A stretch of 64,000 bases of DNA from an uncultured Lachnospiraceae bacterium (lineage in GTDB: Bacteria; Bacillota; Clostridia; Lachnospirales; Lachnospiraceae): positions 272,235-336,234 of the forward strand of contig CAMNTM010000002.1 of assembly GCA_946558465.1 (NCBI GenBank), written 5' to 3'. Within the stretch, counting starts at the first letter, position 1. Each line of letters starts with the position of its first letter. Below the pieces are notes generated by a model, which made no database searches, was not told the DNA's origin, and worked only from the letters and a program-made list of their open reading frames with translations. Below, piece by piece: positions 1 to 9,049 of the stretch. Both the position numbers and the translations under genes were made by a program.

Positions 1-86
1 GCCCGCCGGACAAACTACACTGCAGTACCTCGCAGATGTATTTTAATACCACAATTATCATAACATATGTATCGTAAAACTTCCAC

Positions 87-115
87 TTGATTCTTGGCCG
101 GACTTATGATATACT
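87..115 (+). promoter_or_regulatory. Promoter of the ABC-F leader and gene
   Basis: TTGATT (87-92), a 17-base spacer, then TATACT (110-115). Transcription would begin near 122, about 310 bases before the ABC-F start codon, leaving a long structured leader. Confidence 0.65.
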
Positions 116-149
116 TATTTCGCATTTGAATAGTAGAGGAGGCAAAAGG

Positions 150-173
150 ATGTTTAACTTTTCTTGCAGATAA
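150..173 (+). CDS. Leader peptide MFNFSCR (7 codons)
   Basis: A near-perfect Shine-Dalgarno GAGGAGG (136-142) stands 7 bases before an ATG that opens only seven codons and ends in tandem stops. The position, between a promoter and terminator-like hairpins upstream of a ribosome-protection gene, is typical of ribosome-mediated attenuation leaders. The function is inferred from this layout. Confidence 0.6.
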   Translation: MFNFSCR

Positions 174-187
174 TAATTAAATATGCG

Positions 188-339
188 GCAGTATTGCAAC
201 GATATTAGTTTTTATTAATACTGCTGTATGTATTTGCAGGAAAGTTATAGAATGTTCTCCTATTATATAATTTTTCCGCAGCGCTTTGCTGCGGTTTTGT
301 TATATTACGCCAGGCTGCAGGATTTCACTTTCCTGCAGC
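188..339 (+). promoter_or_regulatory. Attenuator region of the ABC-F gene
   Basis: Three inverted repeats follow the leader peptide: GCAGTATT/AATACTGC (188-195/217-224); CCGCAGC/GCTGCGG (276-282/288-294) followed by TTTTGTT, which is a rho-independent terminator; and GCTGCAGGA/TCCTGCAGC (314-322/331-339). A ribosome stalled by drug on the leader peptide could plausibly change which of these form. The inverted repeats are seen in the sequence; the switching is inferred from similar leaders of ABC-F and VmlR-type genes. Confidence 0.6.
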
Positions 340-431
340 TCTTATATTTTATTACACATTTATTTTTCCTTTATGTACAAGATAACTTATGATTCTTGTA
401 CACCGAAAATACACTGAAAGGAGTAACCGGT

Positions 432-1892
432 ATGTCAATGATTAAAATAGAAAACCTTACATTTTCCTATCCGTCAAGCTGTGATAATATATTTGAAAAT
501 GTACATTTTCAAATTGATACCCACTGGAAACTGGGGTTCGTAGGAAGAAACGGAAGAGGAAAGACAACATTCTTAAATCTTCTGCTTGGAAGATACGAAT
601 ACAGCGGAAAAATAATCAGCTCTGTACAGTTTGATTACTTTCCATACCATATTAAAAACAAAGAAGCGCTTACCGGGGAAATACTGATAAATATATGCCC
701 CGCTGCCCAGGAATGGGAGCTGATAAGGGAGCTCTCCCGGCTGGATGTAGACAATAATATACTATGGCGCCCTTTTAATACCCTTTCAAATGGAGAACAG
801 ATAAAAGCTCTTCTTGCCGCTTTTTTTCTCAATGAGGAGCATTTTCTTCTCATTGATGAGCCTACAAATCATCTGGACACTGCGGCAAGACAAAAGGTGT
901 CTGAATATCTAAAAACGAAAAAGGGCTTCATACTTGTATCTCATGACCGTCATTTTCTCGACGGATGCGTTGACCATATTCTGTCTATAAACAGAGCAGA
1001 TATCGAAGTGCAGAGCGGCAATTTCTCGTCCTGGCTTGAAAACTTCAGCCGGCGACAGGAATCCGAGGCAGCACAAAACGACCGTCTGAAAAAAGATATT
1101 AAACGCCTGCAGAAATCCGCCAGACGCTCGGCCGCCTGGTCAGATAAGGTGGAAGCCTCAAAAACCGGAGCCGCAGATAAGGGCTACGTAGGCCATAAAT
1201 CGGCAAAGATGATGAAGCGCTCGAAAGTAATAGAGGCAAGGCAGAATCAGGCCATCCTGCAAAAAGCAGGACTTTTGAAAAATGTCGAGACTGCCGAAAG
1301 TTTAAAGCTCTCGCCGCTTTCCTATCATGCCGACACACTTGCCAGCTTTTCCCAGGTTTCCATCTGCTATAATGGGCATACCGTATGCGGACCTGTCACT
1401 TTTACGGTGCACCGCGGGGACAGGATTGCTCTTGACGGAAAGAACGGAAGCGGTAAAACCAGTCTTCTCAAACTCCTGATTCAAGAAGCAATTGAATATA
1501 CCGGCACTAAAGCTGTCGGGTCCGGACTTATCGTCTCCTATGTACCGCAGGACACTTCCCGTCTTACAGGGAATCTGTCTGACTATGCTGCAGAAAACAG
1601 AATAGACGAAAGTCTTTTTAAGGCAATTTTGAGAAAAATGGATTTTGAACGGGTACAGTTTGAAAAGGACATGAAAGACTTTTCCGGCGGACAAAAAAAG
1701 AAGGTGCTGATAGCCAGAAGCCTCTGCGAAAAAGCACATCTCTACGTGTGGGATGAGCCACTTAATTTTATTGATATCTATTCCCGTATACAGATTGAAA
1801 GGCTGCTGGCAGAATTCCGGCCTACAATGATTTTCGTTGAGCATGACAGATACTTCAGAGATACGACAGCGACAAAAATTGTGCGGATATAA
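432..1892 (+). CDS. ABC-F ribosome-protection protein, Lsa/CplR-like
   Basis: The protein has two ATP-binding domains and no membrane segment, as in ABC-F proteins that bind the ribosomal E site and displace drugs. Domain 1 has Walker A GRNGRGKTT, signature LSNGEQ and Walker B LLIDEPTNHLD. Domain 2 has GKNGSGKTS, FSGGQKKK and a degenerate LYVWDEPLNFID. A lysine/arginine-rich coiled linker lies between them. The WKLGFVGRNGRGKTT context resembles the Lsa/CplR group, which confers resistance to lincosamides, streptogramin A and pleuromutilins. The start at 432 is chosen because GAAAGGAG ends 8 bases upstream; a longer frame from 396 has no such site. Expression is probably controlled by the leader at 87-339. 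The resistance spectrum is inferred. Confidence 0.85.
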   Translation: MSMIKIENLTFSYPSSCDNIFENVHFQIDTHWKLGFVGRNGRGKTTFLNLLLGRYEYSGKIISSVQFDYFPYHIKNKEALTGEILINICPAAQEWELIRELSRLDVDNNILWRPFNTLSNGEQIKALLAAFFLNEEHFLLIDEPTNHLDTAARQKVSEYLKTKKGFILVSHDRHFLDGCVDHILSINRADIEVQSGNFSSWLENFSRRQESEAAQNDRLKKDIKRLQKSARRSAAWSDKVEASKTGAADKGYVGHKSAKMMKRSKVIEARQNQAILQKAGLLKNVETAESLKLSPLSYHADTLASFSQVSICYNGHTVCGPVTFTVHRGDRIALDGKNGSGKTSLLKLLIQEAIEYTGTKAVGSGLIVSYVPQDTSRLTGNLSDYAAENRIDESLFKAILRKMDFERVQFEKDMKDFSGGQKKKVLIARSLCEKAHLYVWDEPLNFIDIYSRIQIERLLAEFRPTMIFVEHDRYFRDTTATKIVRI

Positions 1893-1910
1893 AGAAAAAG
1901 CAAAAAAATA

Positions 1911-1950
1911 CAGGGCGGCTCACCGAATGGCGGGCCTGCCCTGCATTTTT
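1911..1950. terminator. Bidirectional terminator
   Basis: CAGGGC (1911-1916) pairs with GCCCTG (1938-1943). It is flanked by an A run on the left and TTTTTT on the right, so it can serve both the ABC-F gene and the convergent minus-strand gene ending at 1956. Confidence 0.65.
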
Positions 1951-1955
1951 TCCGT

Positions 1956-2192
1956 CTATACCTTCGAATCTGGAATGAATTCTATCTTAAGCTTACAGCC
2001 CATCCCTTTTGCCAGACGATACAACACATACAGCTCCGGGCTGTCTCCGTGATTCATCCGATTAAAAATCGTAGACAGATTCTGTCTTGTTTTACCCAAT
2101 GTATCACATATATCCTGCTCCAAAATATGATACTCTTTCATAGCGGCACGAACTGCCAGATATAATTCCTGATTATTTCCTGAATAAATCAT
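1956..2192 (-). CDS. Small helix-turn-helix protein
   Basis: A 78-residue protein with an XRE-like helix-turn-helix (ILEQDICDTLGKTRQNLSTI, residues about 23-42) and little else. AGGTGAG precedes the ATG. It lies 14 bases downstream of the substrate-binding protein gene, so it may be the last gene of that operon, and it is convergent with the ABC-F gene. It may be a regulator or an antitoxin-like protein; no toxin partner is adjacent. The C terminus runs into the terminator region. Confidence 0.6.
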   Translation of the reverse strand: MIYSGNNQELYLAVRAAMKEYHILEQDICDTLGKTRQNLSTIFNRMNHGDSPELYVLYRLAKGMGCKLKIEFIPDSKV

Positions 2193-2206
2193 TTTCTCAC
2201 CTGCCT

Positions 2207-3382
2207 CTATAATGCCTTGAATGTCTTATACGATTCAATCTTATCGACAGCTTCCGAATCCTCCAGAATGTCACGAAACATTTTTTCAGACTGCTCATAA
2301 TAATATTCTGTGTCTACCGGTTTACTGAGAGTTCCGTCCTCTACAAAGAGCTGCACATTGTAATCCGCTCCGCCTTTCCAGTAGTGATTTACATCAGACG
2401 AGTTGAAAAAGTATTTTTCAGCATCCTCAAGACTTACATAGATGTCCCACTCCGTCTGCATTTCCAGCCAGTCCTTCACTGAATATTCAGAACCTGTTAT
2501 CTCTGTCAGATATGCAGACGCAACCTCTGCTGCTTCCTGTGTATTATTCCAGAATGCATCTACTGTGGCCAGCTGACATTCATATATGGTTTTAGCTAAA
2601 TCATATTTTTCTTCCATAAATTCTCTTGTACACACGAATGTATCATACCATATTCCTGACGGTCCAAGAATATCTGTTCCTCCAGCATTTACATATCCCC
2701 CCATATTCATGAGGGCCATCTGCTGCTGGTCTCCGCCGGTATAGTAGTCTCCTTCTCCCGCCAGAAACGCCTCGCAAGCCTTTGCATCATCTGCGAATTC
2801 AATAAAATTAACATCTGCGGAAGTAAGCCCCACCTGCGATATGGCATCTACGATAAGCGCCTTTCTCTGTGGAATCACGCACCATGAGGAACCTTTGAAT
2901 TCATTCAGCCTCTCTTCTTTTGCCGGCTCAATATCCCCGTCATGAGACTCCAGAAGCGCATCCCAAGAAGCCACCTCGCCTTCTCTTCCTACAAAGAAGA
3001 AGCCACGAAAATCTCCGCACGGCGAAAAGTTGACCAGATTGTCACAAGTCTCTACACAGGCAAGATGCTCATTTACACAGGCGCTGGAAATATCCACATC
3101 ACCCCGGATACAAGCCTGCGCTCCCTGAGGAGTGCCTGCAAAGCTTGAAAGCTGAATATCCAGGCCATAATCCTTATCAATATCCCAGGCATCCGCTATC
3201 GCCCATATTACATACATGGAGTAAGGTGTAATTCCGATGTTTACTGTTGTCAGACCGTCACTGCCTTTTTCATCATCTGATTTTTTTGTCCCATCCCGAG
3301 TCTCAGAGCCGCACCCGGCGCATAGCATCATGAATAACGTAATAATCAAAATAACCGCTGTTAATCTCTTTCCTTTTTTCAT
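2207..3382 (-). CDS. ABC transporter substrate-binding lipoprotein (SsuA/NMT1-like)
   Basis: 391 residues. The N terminus is a lipoprotein signal: KKGKR, a hydrophobic stretch, then lipobox LCAGC with Cys near residue 24. The mature part has the type II periplasmic-binding fold of nitrate/sulfonate/thiamine-precursor binding proteins (NIGITPYSMYVIWAIADAWD, DIQLSSFAGTPQG). It would capture a small organic ligand outside the membrane and deliver it to the permease and ATPase encoded upstream. A small amidohydrolase gene lies between it and the permease. The ligand cannot be read from sequence. Confidence 0.8.
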   Translation of the reverse strand: MKKGKRLTAVILIITLFMMLCAGCGSETRDGTKKSDDEKGSDGLTTVNIGITPYSMYVIWAIADAWDIDKDYGLDIQLSSFAGTPQGAQACIRGDVDISSACVNEHLACVETCDNLVNFSPCGDFRGFFFVGREGEVASWDALLESHDGDIEPAKEERLNEFKGSSWCVIPQRKALIVDAISQVGLTSADVNFIEFADDAKACEAFLAGEGDYYTGGDQQQMALMNMGGYVNAGGTDILGPSGIWYDTFVCTREFMEEKYDLAKTIYECQLATVDAFWNNTQEAAEVASAYLTEITGSEYSVKDWLEMQTEWDIYVSLEDAEKYFFNSSDVNHYWKGGADYNVQLFVEDGTLSKPVDTEYYYEQSEKMFRDILEDSEAVDKIESYKTFKAL

Positions 3383-3403
3383 TTTCTTTCCTCCTCTTTT
3401 GAA

Positions 3404-4297
3404 CTACAATTGATAAAGCTTCTTGGCACAGCCAAACATAATACTATCAATCTCCTCCTCTGTCAGCTCGGGCCATCCACATCTGCGGTTAATCTCATTG
3501 AGTCCTTCTTTTACCAGATAAATCCAGCTTTTAAGGTCCTCCGACGGCTTTGGTCCGAACACATCGTAATCAAATGCGACATAATCTGTGGCAAACATAA
3601 CCCTGTCCAAAACTCCGTATTCTCTTGCTAAAACCAACTGCCACGCCGTCCACATCGGGCGTCCGTAGGTCATGGCCAAATCTGTATACAGATTCTTATC
3701 ATTTGTCATAAGTACAAACAAATACTCCGACCACGGATATCCCAAATGCTCCACAACTATTTTCATATCAGGAAAATCAATCATTACCTCATTTAAGTAC
3801 TCCATCTTTGCATAAAACGTAGGCGCCAAAATTGCCGGACCCATCTGGGCAGAATGATGATACTGTACTACAATGCCTTTCTCCTGTGCCAGCTGATAAA
3901 ACGGGTAGATGGTCTTATCGTTAGATTTAAACTGTCCGTAAGGCGGCGTCATCAGCACTCCCTTTACTTCCTCTTCTTCAACTGCCTTTTTGAACCTTTC
4001 ATAATTTTCCTGATGAAAACGATTTGCCTTGTCAATAGGCTCAAGACTTACAAATGGAATAAAAAAATCCGGATATCGCTGATACGCCTCTCTTACATAT
4101 TCATCGCCAAAGGTACTGTTCCAGATGCGGGACATATCCTGTCCCATACAGACACATTTATCAATACCTGCTTCTTTGTACCAATTCACCAGCATATCCA
4201 GGTCTGTATTCTCCGGCACCTTCATACCCAGACGGTCATAGGTTTCTTTATCGAAATTTTCCTTTCGAATTAAATGCATATGAGAATCAATAATCAT
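3404..4297 (-). CDS. Amidohydrolase-family (amidohydrolase_2) enzyme
   Basis: 297 residues with a TIM-barrel metal-hydrolase pattern. DSHMHL at the N terminus gives the HxH-type metal site, VVEHLGYPW and MFATDYVAFDYDVFG give later His and Asp ligands. Relatives include decarboxylases and hydrolases of ring or amide compounds. It is encoded between the permease and binding-protein genes of an importer, with short spacers, so it probably processes the imported compound. The exact substrate is unknown. Confidence 0.75.
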   Translation of the reverse strand: MIIDSHMHLIRKENFDKETYDRLGMKVPENTDLDMLVNWYKEAGIDKCVCMGQDMSRIWNSTFGDEYVREAYQRYPDFFIPFVSLEPIDKANRFHQENYERFKKAVEEEEVKGVLMTPPYGQFKSNDKTIYPFYQLAQEKGIVVQYHHSAQMGPAILAPTFYAKMEYLNEVMIDFPDMKIVVEHLGYPWSEYLFVLMTNDKNLYTDLAMTYGRPMWTAWQLVLAREYGVLDRVMFATDYVAFDYDVFGPKPSEDLKSWIYLVKEGLNEINRRCGWPELTEEEIDSIMFGCAKKLYQL

Positions 4298-4308
4298 AAG
4301 TTTACCCC

Positions 4309-5178
4309 CTATTTTCTTTCCTGCATCTTTAATTCCATTAATGCTTTTTTCTCTGCCTGTTTTTCCTTCCTGCTCATTTTTCCTTCTGTAGTTAAACCTT
4401 CAAAGGAAAGACTTGAACGGTCAGTCCATGTAGTTGCCCCTTTCTCAATAATGCGGATTACCTGGTCCAGCGTTATGGCAAGTACACTGTATATCAATAC
4501 AATCGCCAGCACCTGGGGCGTATTCAGATAGTTCTGTTGAATAATCATGATATGTCCAAGTCCTGTCTGCACGCCCATAAATTCAGCACATACATCAAGC
4601 CCCCAGGAGGTTGCCGCCGCAACTCTTACCGCCCCTATCAGGTGAGGTATAATACACGGAATTACAACCGTTTTAAATACCTTCATCTTGGAAGCTCCCA
4701 GATTAAACGCCGCCTGGACATATACGACAGGCATATTACGGATTGCTTCATAGGTCTGTACTCCGAGAATAGACGACACTCCCAATGCAATCAACAACAC
4801 CTGTGGTAAAATTCCAATTCCGAACCAAAGCATGAAAAGCGGAATCAGAGCAAATACGGGAATAGGCCTTGTAACCTCCATAAACGGACCAATAACCTGA
4901 AGAAATATCTTACTGTACCCCATAATAAGCCCCAGCAGCAAACCAACTGCCGCCCCCAATGCGAACCCTATAAGCGTTATTTTTAAGCTGGCTGCAATAG
5001 ATACCGGCAGCGAAGGTGCCAGCTGTCTGAATGCCCTGACCATATCCGTAGGGCTGGGAAGTATCACGGCCCGTACTCCCATTTTATAGGTCAGCAGACA
5101 CCATGCTCCAAAGAGCACGGCACAGATAATCACAATATAACACTTAATTCTTACATTCGTTTCCTTACCTGTTGTCAT
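4309..5178 (-). CDS. ABC transporter permease (SsuC/TauC-like)
   Basis: 289 residues with about six hydrophobic segments and the BPD_transp_1 coupling pattern (EAIRNMPVVYVQAAFNLGAS, about residues 163-182). It forms the membrane channel of the importer together with the ATPase at 5175 and the lipoprotein at 2207. The start overlaps the ATPase stop by 4 bases, and AGGAGGGG precedes the ATG. The charged C-terminal tail (RKEKQAEKKALMELKMQERK) is longer than usual. Confidence 0.85.
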   Translation of the reverse strand: MTTGKETNVRIKCYIVIICAVLFGAWCLLTYKMGVRAVILPSPTDMVRAFRQLAPSLPVSIAASLKITLIGFALGAAVGLLLGLIMGYSKIFLQVIGPFMEVTRPIPVFALIPLFMLWFGIGILPQVLLIALGVSSILGVQTYEAIRNMPVVYVQAAFNLGASKMKVFKTVVIPCIIPHLIGAVRVAAATSWGLDVCAEFMGVQTGLGHIMIIQQNYLNTPQVLAIVLIYSVLAITLDQVIRIIEKGATTWTDRSSLSFEGLTTEGKMSRKEKQAEKKALMELKMQERK

Positions 5179-5948
5179 GATTCAGCCCCTCCTTTGCCGC
5201 TTTGATGGAACTTTTCAGCAAGCCTTCTCCTCATTGCCTGAAATTCCGGCTGCTGCTTAAGATAAATATCTCTTGGCCTGTCAAAAGGCACGTTGAAAAA
5301 TTCCAACTCCCCGCCGTCTGACAAGCGATGCAGAAGTCCTACACGGTCGCCCAAAAATAATGCCTCCTCAATATCATGTGTAATGAAAAAAATCGTTCTC
5401 TTCGATTCATTCCATATCTGTACCAGCTTTTCCTGCAATACCTCCTTTGTCATTGCATCCAGTGCGCCAAAAGGCTCATCCATAAGCAGCACTTCCGGTT
5501 CATTTGCCAGCACGCGCGCTAAGTCCACTCTTTTACGCATACCTCCGGACAGTTCCTTTGGCAGAGCATTTTCACAACCTGTCAGTCCGACCAGATTAAT
5601 ATAGTGTTTAACCTTTTCCTGTCTGATATCATCAGATACTCCCCGGACCTTAAGCCCGTATTCGACATTTTTATATACGGTCAGCCACGGAAAAACTGCG
5701 TCATCCTGAAACACCATCGCACGCCTGTAGTCAATTCCTTCAACCGGTCTTCCGTCATTCATGATGACGCCCTCTGTCGGATGTTCAAAACCTGCTACAT
5801 TCCTTAACAGGGTTGTTTTTCCACAGCCGGACGGGCCAATAACACAAAAAAATTCATTATCTTTAATTGTAAAGTCCAGATTTTCAAATATTTTTGCAAT
5901 CCCTTTTTTAGATGAATAACCAAAACCTACATTTTTAAACTCTATCAT
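5175..5948 (-). CDS. ABC transporter ATP-binding protein (SsuB/TauB-like)
   Basis: About 257 residues with all ABC motifs: Walker A GPSGCGKTT, Q-loop VFQDDAVFPW, signature LSGGMRKRVDLARVLA, Walker B VLLMDEPFGALD, H-loop ITHDIEEA. It powers the SsuABC-like importer. The internal methionine at 5948 is preferred because AAAGGAG lies 8 bases upstream; the longer start at 5966 would put that site inside the coding sequence. Confidence 0.88.
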   Translation of the reverse strand: MIEFKNVGFGYSSKKGIAKIFENLDFTIKDNEFFCVIGPSGCGKTTLLRNVAGFEHPTEGVIMNDGRPVEGIDYRRAMVFQDDAVFPWLTVYKNVEYGLKVRGVSDDIRQEKVKHYINLVGLTGCENALPKELSGGMRKRVDLARVLANEPEVLLMDEPFGALDAMTKEVLQEKLVQIWNESKRTIFFITHDIEEALFLGDRVGLLHRLSDGGELEFFNVPFDRPRDIYLKQQPEFQAMRRRLAEKFHQSGKGGAES

Positions 5949-5978
5949 AAAGCTTTCTCCTTTCACTACTGCGCTTCA

Positions 5979-6311
5979 TTACTTAGAATCTGTCTGGTTA
6001 TCCCATTCCTCATCAAGCCTTTCAATCTTAAATACTACCGGCCGCAGGCCGTCATTACAGCAATTTACTGCGATTCCCGGACGATTCACCCAATCACTGT
6101 ATATCTGCCCGCATTCCATAGAAAGTGCATAGACATAATATTGGATTGCCTGCCATGCATCCTCACAGAAATTTTCCGGCTTACAGTAATCCGTAATAAA
6201 TGTGTCTCCCACCTTGTAAAACGGACATTCCGTAAATCCTTCTACTCCATACTCCTTTGCCAGTTCCTCATTAAAACATTTTTTTACTACTGTAATCCTG
6301 CACTTTTTCAT
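5979..6311 (-). CDS. TIGR04076 family protein
   Basis: 110 residues with several cysteines (KKCRITVVKKC at the start, FTECPFY, GIAVNCCNDGLRPVVF at the end). This matches the small Cys-containing TIGR04076 family often found in anaerobes near transport and metabolic genes. No catalytic mechanism is established for the family. Here it sits in the LacI-controlled operon between the peptidase-like gene and the ATPase, so a role in the same catabolic pathway is likely but inferred. Confidence 0.7.
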   Translation of the reverse strand: MKKCRITVVKKCFNEELAKEYGVEGFTECPFYKVGDTFITDYCKPENFCEDAWQAIQYYVYALSMECGQIYSDWVNRPGIAVNCCNDGLRPVVFKIERLDEEWDNQTDSK

Positions 6312-6339
6312 TTTCTGCCTCCTTAAAATATATTTTTTA

Positions 6340-7758
6340 TCATTCTTTATCCACAGCCAGTACTACGGATACATCTGCCATATACGGAAAACAGACTGCA
6401 GGCAAATCAGATAATGGCAAAACTTCATCCGGAAGATTAATATTCAGTATTTCTCTCATGAATTTTTTCCTTTTCTGTATTCTTCTGCCGCATCCTGGAG
6501 CCAGCTTTTCTATCTCTTTTTGAAGCGCTTCATTTCCAACCGCTAAACCATCCTCTATGTGACATGGAAGGTATGGCTCTTTAAAACACACGCTATAGTC
6601 GCATTGAATTACATGCCCGGAATGAATTTTTACAGAGTTTCCCTTTTCAAACGGAGAATTTGTCCACTCATCTGTATGTATCAGATGTCCAGGATTCAGG
6701 ATAATGTTATATTTCTGTATGCCCAGCTGTTTTTCTACCATATCATATATATCCCCAAAAGCCGCTCCGATTCTCACCATCTCGTACCAGGCTGCAATAC
6801 TGGAAAAATAAGGCTTGGCCACCTCGTCCACATAATTTCTCCTGTCCTTCGGCAAATCCTTTGGCCCGCGTATATACATTCCCATCTTATGTACATTGGA
6901 ACCTCGAAGCCCATAGCCCACACCCAGCGGCATCCCATATTCCAACCGTCTTCCGTATACGGGACTGCTTAACCCCAAAGATACATGAGCGTCTCCGAAG
7001 TTAACATTCGGATGCGTACATAACGGTTCCCCGTCTATTCCCAGCAGCTCGGATGCTTCTATTTCTGTCATACCCTTTTTTAGATTTTTTATTGTTTTAT
7101 ATATATTTCGGGATATTTTAGTTCCCATCACTTCAAACTGAATGATTTCCTTTGCAGATGCATGATGCCGAAGGCCATAGCTGCTGTCCATTAATAAATC
7201 TACTGCATTGCTGATGGAATCCGAACCTACTGCAGATGACAAAGTATCCACAATGTAACTGGGTACGTCTGTAACACATCGTTCAATCTCAAACAACTCT
7301 TCATTATAGTATTTCCATCCAATCAGCCCTATCTTCACTCCCAGGCTTCCGGCATGGTCCCACAAAATCTTTTTTAAGGAATCTCTGTTTCCACCTGGCT
7401 GCCCCATCAAGCCGAAGGGCGGGTATAAAATCTTTTTTATTTCATACGGAATTTTTTCTGCATATCCAAACCCCTCGGTTCCAACTATAAGCACTGGAAT
7501 CTCATCTCGTTTTAATATTAAAAGCGCTTCCTCAAATCTTGGGTCATATCCTGTAAAATAATAAATATTTGAAAAATGCTCTCTGTCTCCATAAATTATA
7601 ATTGCCGTATACTGCTGCGCCTGCGGCATTTTCCAAAGCTTATAAAGCCGCTCTTTATAGTCCTCACCTGTTATTTCCGGAACCTCTGCATAGCTAAGCG
7701 GCTCCGGCTCCTCACACAAGGTCAGCACCGCCTGCTTTTCCGTAATTTTTTTCTGCAT
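6340..7758 (-). CDS. M24-family (Xaa-Pro aminopeptidase-like) protein
   Basis: 472 residues with a creatinase-like N-terminal domain (IIIYGDREHFSNIYYFTGYD) and a pita-bread-like C-terminal domain (ILNPGHLIHTDEW, VIQCDYSVCF). The usual five metal ligands of M24 peptidases are hard to find: the expected aspartate pair is not evident, so it may be a non-peptidase member or act on an unusual C-N bond. The start overlaps the end of lacI by 47 bases and has GGGGGAAG upstream, implying coupled translation. It opens the catabolic part of the operon. Confidence 0.65.
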   Translation of the reverse strand: MQKKITEKQAVLTLCEEPEPLSYAEVPEITGEDYKERLYKLWKMPQAQQYTAIIIYGDREHFSNIYYFTGYDPRFEEALLILKRDEIPVLIVGTEGFGYAEKIPYEIKKILYPPFGLMGQPGGNRDSLKKILWDHAGSLGVKIGLIGWKYYNEELFEIERCVTDVPSYIVDTLSSAVGSDSISNAVDLLMDSSYGLRHHASAKEIIQFEVMGTKISRNIYKTIKNLKKGMTEIEASELLGIDGEPLCTHPNVNFGDAHVSLGLSSPVYGRRLEYGMPLGVGYGLRGSNVHKMGMYIRGPKDLPKDRRNYVDEVAKPYFSSIAAWYEMVRIGAAFGDIYDMVEKQLGIQKYNIILNPGHLIHTDEWTNSPFEKGNSVKIHSGHVIQCDYSVCFKEPYLPCHIEDGLAVGNEALQKEIEKLAPGCGRRIQKRKKFMREILNINLPDEVLPLSDLPAVCFPYMADVSVVLAVDKE

Positions 7759-8809
7759 GTTCTTCCCCCTTTTTTATCCGCGTTATAGACTGTCCTGGAA
7801 TAATCTTATAAGGAATCATCGTTCGGATTTCCGTACAGCTTCCCTCTCTTATCTGCTCCAGCAGCTGATAAGAGGCCTGCTTTCCCATCAATCCTAATTC
7901 AAATTGAACCGTTTGAAGACTCGGTGTACACGCCTGTGCTGCAATACTGTTATCAATTCCCGCCACCGATATATCTTCCGGGACAGACTGCCCGGACTCC
8001 TGAATTGCTTTCACCGCTCCTACCGCCATATTATCATTTCCACATATAAGAGCAGTACATTCCATACCTTCCAGAATGCTTTGCCTGACACAATCGTACC
8101 CACTCTTAATACTGAAATCTCCATATAAAATATAGGAATCCCTTACCTCAAGATTCTCTGTCTTCATTCCATCATAATATCCCTGAAGACGCTGTTTCAT
8201 ATCTGTCTGTCCACTGCGTACATTGATAAATCCTATCTTCTCATGTCCCAAACCAGCTAAAATGTGTACCAGATCTTCCACCATTTTATGATTGTCAATA
8301 CAGACCTCGTTTACCGCAATTCCGGAGCCGCTTCTCTCCAAAAGAACAAACGGAAAATTCTTTTTTTTCATTTCTGCCAGCACTTTCGCAGATACATCCC
8401 AAACAGATAAAATCGCAATCCCATCTGCTTCTCTGCTGTTCATACAGCTTCTGACACAGCTTTCCAGATGACTCTGCTTCTCCGCAGATATAATCTTTAT
8501 CTGCAGGCTGTATCCTTCTCTGACAAGACAATCATTCATTGCCTGCACAACAGGAAGCTGATGCAGCCAGGTCGAAGGACTTATATTATTCTCCGAAACA
8601 ATACATAACAGAATAGTATTAGATTTCCCTCTTGCAAGCTTTTGGGCATATACATTTGGTGTGAAATCCAGCTCCTTTATTGCCTCTGCTATTTTTTTTC
8701 TGTTTATCTCCTTCACGGCATACGGATTACTTAAATACTTTGAAACTGTTCCCGCAGAAACTCCTGCTCTGATTGATACATCCTTTAGTGTAGATTTTCC
8801 ATTACTCAT
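7712..8809 (-). CDS. LacI-family transcriptional regulator
   Basis: 365 residues. The N-terminal helix-turn-helix (TLKDVSIRAGVSAGTVSKYL) and hinge are followed by a periplasmic-binding-like effector domain (GIAILSVWDV, ICGNDNMAVGAVKAI, DISVAGIDN). It is the first gene of the minus-strand operon and probably represses its own promoter through the palindromes at 8907-8942. Relief by a substrate of the importer/hydrolase set is the likely logic; the inducer is unknown. Confidence 0.88.
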   Translation of the reverse strand: MSNGKSTLKDVSIRAGVSAGTVSKYLSNPYAVKEINRKKIAEAIKELDFTPNVYAQKLARGKSNTILLCIVSENNISPSTWLHQLPVVQAMNDCLVREGYSLQIKIISAEKQSHLESCVRSCMNSREADGIAILSVWDVSAKVLAEMKKKNFPFVLLERSGSGIAVNEVCIDNHKMVEDLVHILAGLGHEKIGFINVRSGQTDMKQRLQGYYDGMKTENLEVRDSYILYGDFSIKSGYDCVRQSILEGMECTALICGNDNMAVGAVKAIQESGQSVPEDISVAGIDNSIAAQACTPSLQTVQFELGLMGKQASYQLLEQIREGSCTEIRTMIPYKIIPGQSITRIKKGEEHAEKNYGKAGGADLV

Positions 8810-8906
8810 TTGCAGTTTCCTTCCTTGCTAAACTATATTTTGTAAAATCTGTAAAATATTTCCAAGTATATTATATACCTTTTTCTCATATAGTTTCAAG
8901 GATTTT

Positions 8907-8976
8907 TGAAGCGCTTCATTTTTTTATTTTAAACAATTGTTTGTACCAATTATATACTAACCTGTTTGTTTGTCAA
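8907..8976 (-). promoter_or_regulatory. Promoter and LacI-type operators of the importer operon
   Basis: On the minus strand TTGACA (8976-8971), 16-base spacer and TATAAT (8954-8949) form a strong promoter. Two perfect 12-bp palindromes lie just downstream: AAACAATTGTTT (8931-8942) at the likely start point and TGAAGCGCTTCA (8907-8918), the form typical of LacI-family operators. Confidence 0.75.
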
Positions 8977-9049
8977 TGTTTTATGAACATCTTGTCTCTT
9001 TTCGTCGAATTGTTTAAATTTTATTCGTGAATTTTGTTTATTATTTTTA

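Noticed and set aside
1302..1844. 180-codon minus-strand frame inside the ABC-F gene
   Set aside because: Fully overlapped by a gene with all ABC motifs; no ribosome site.
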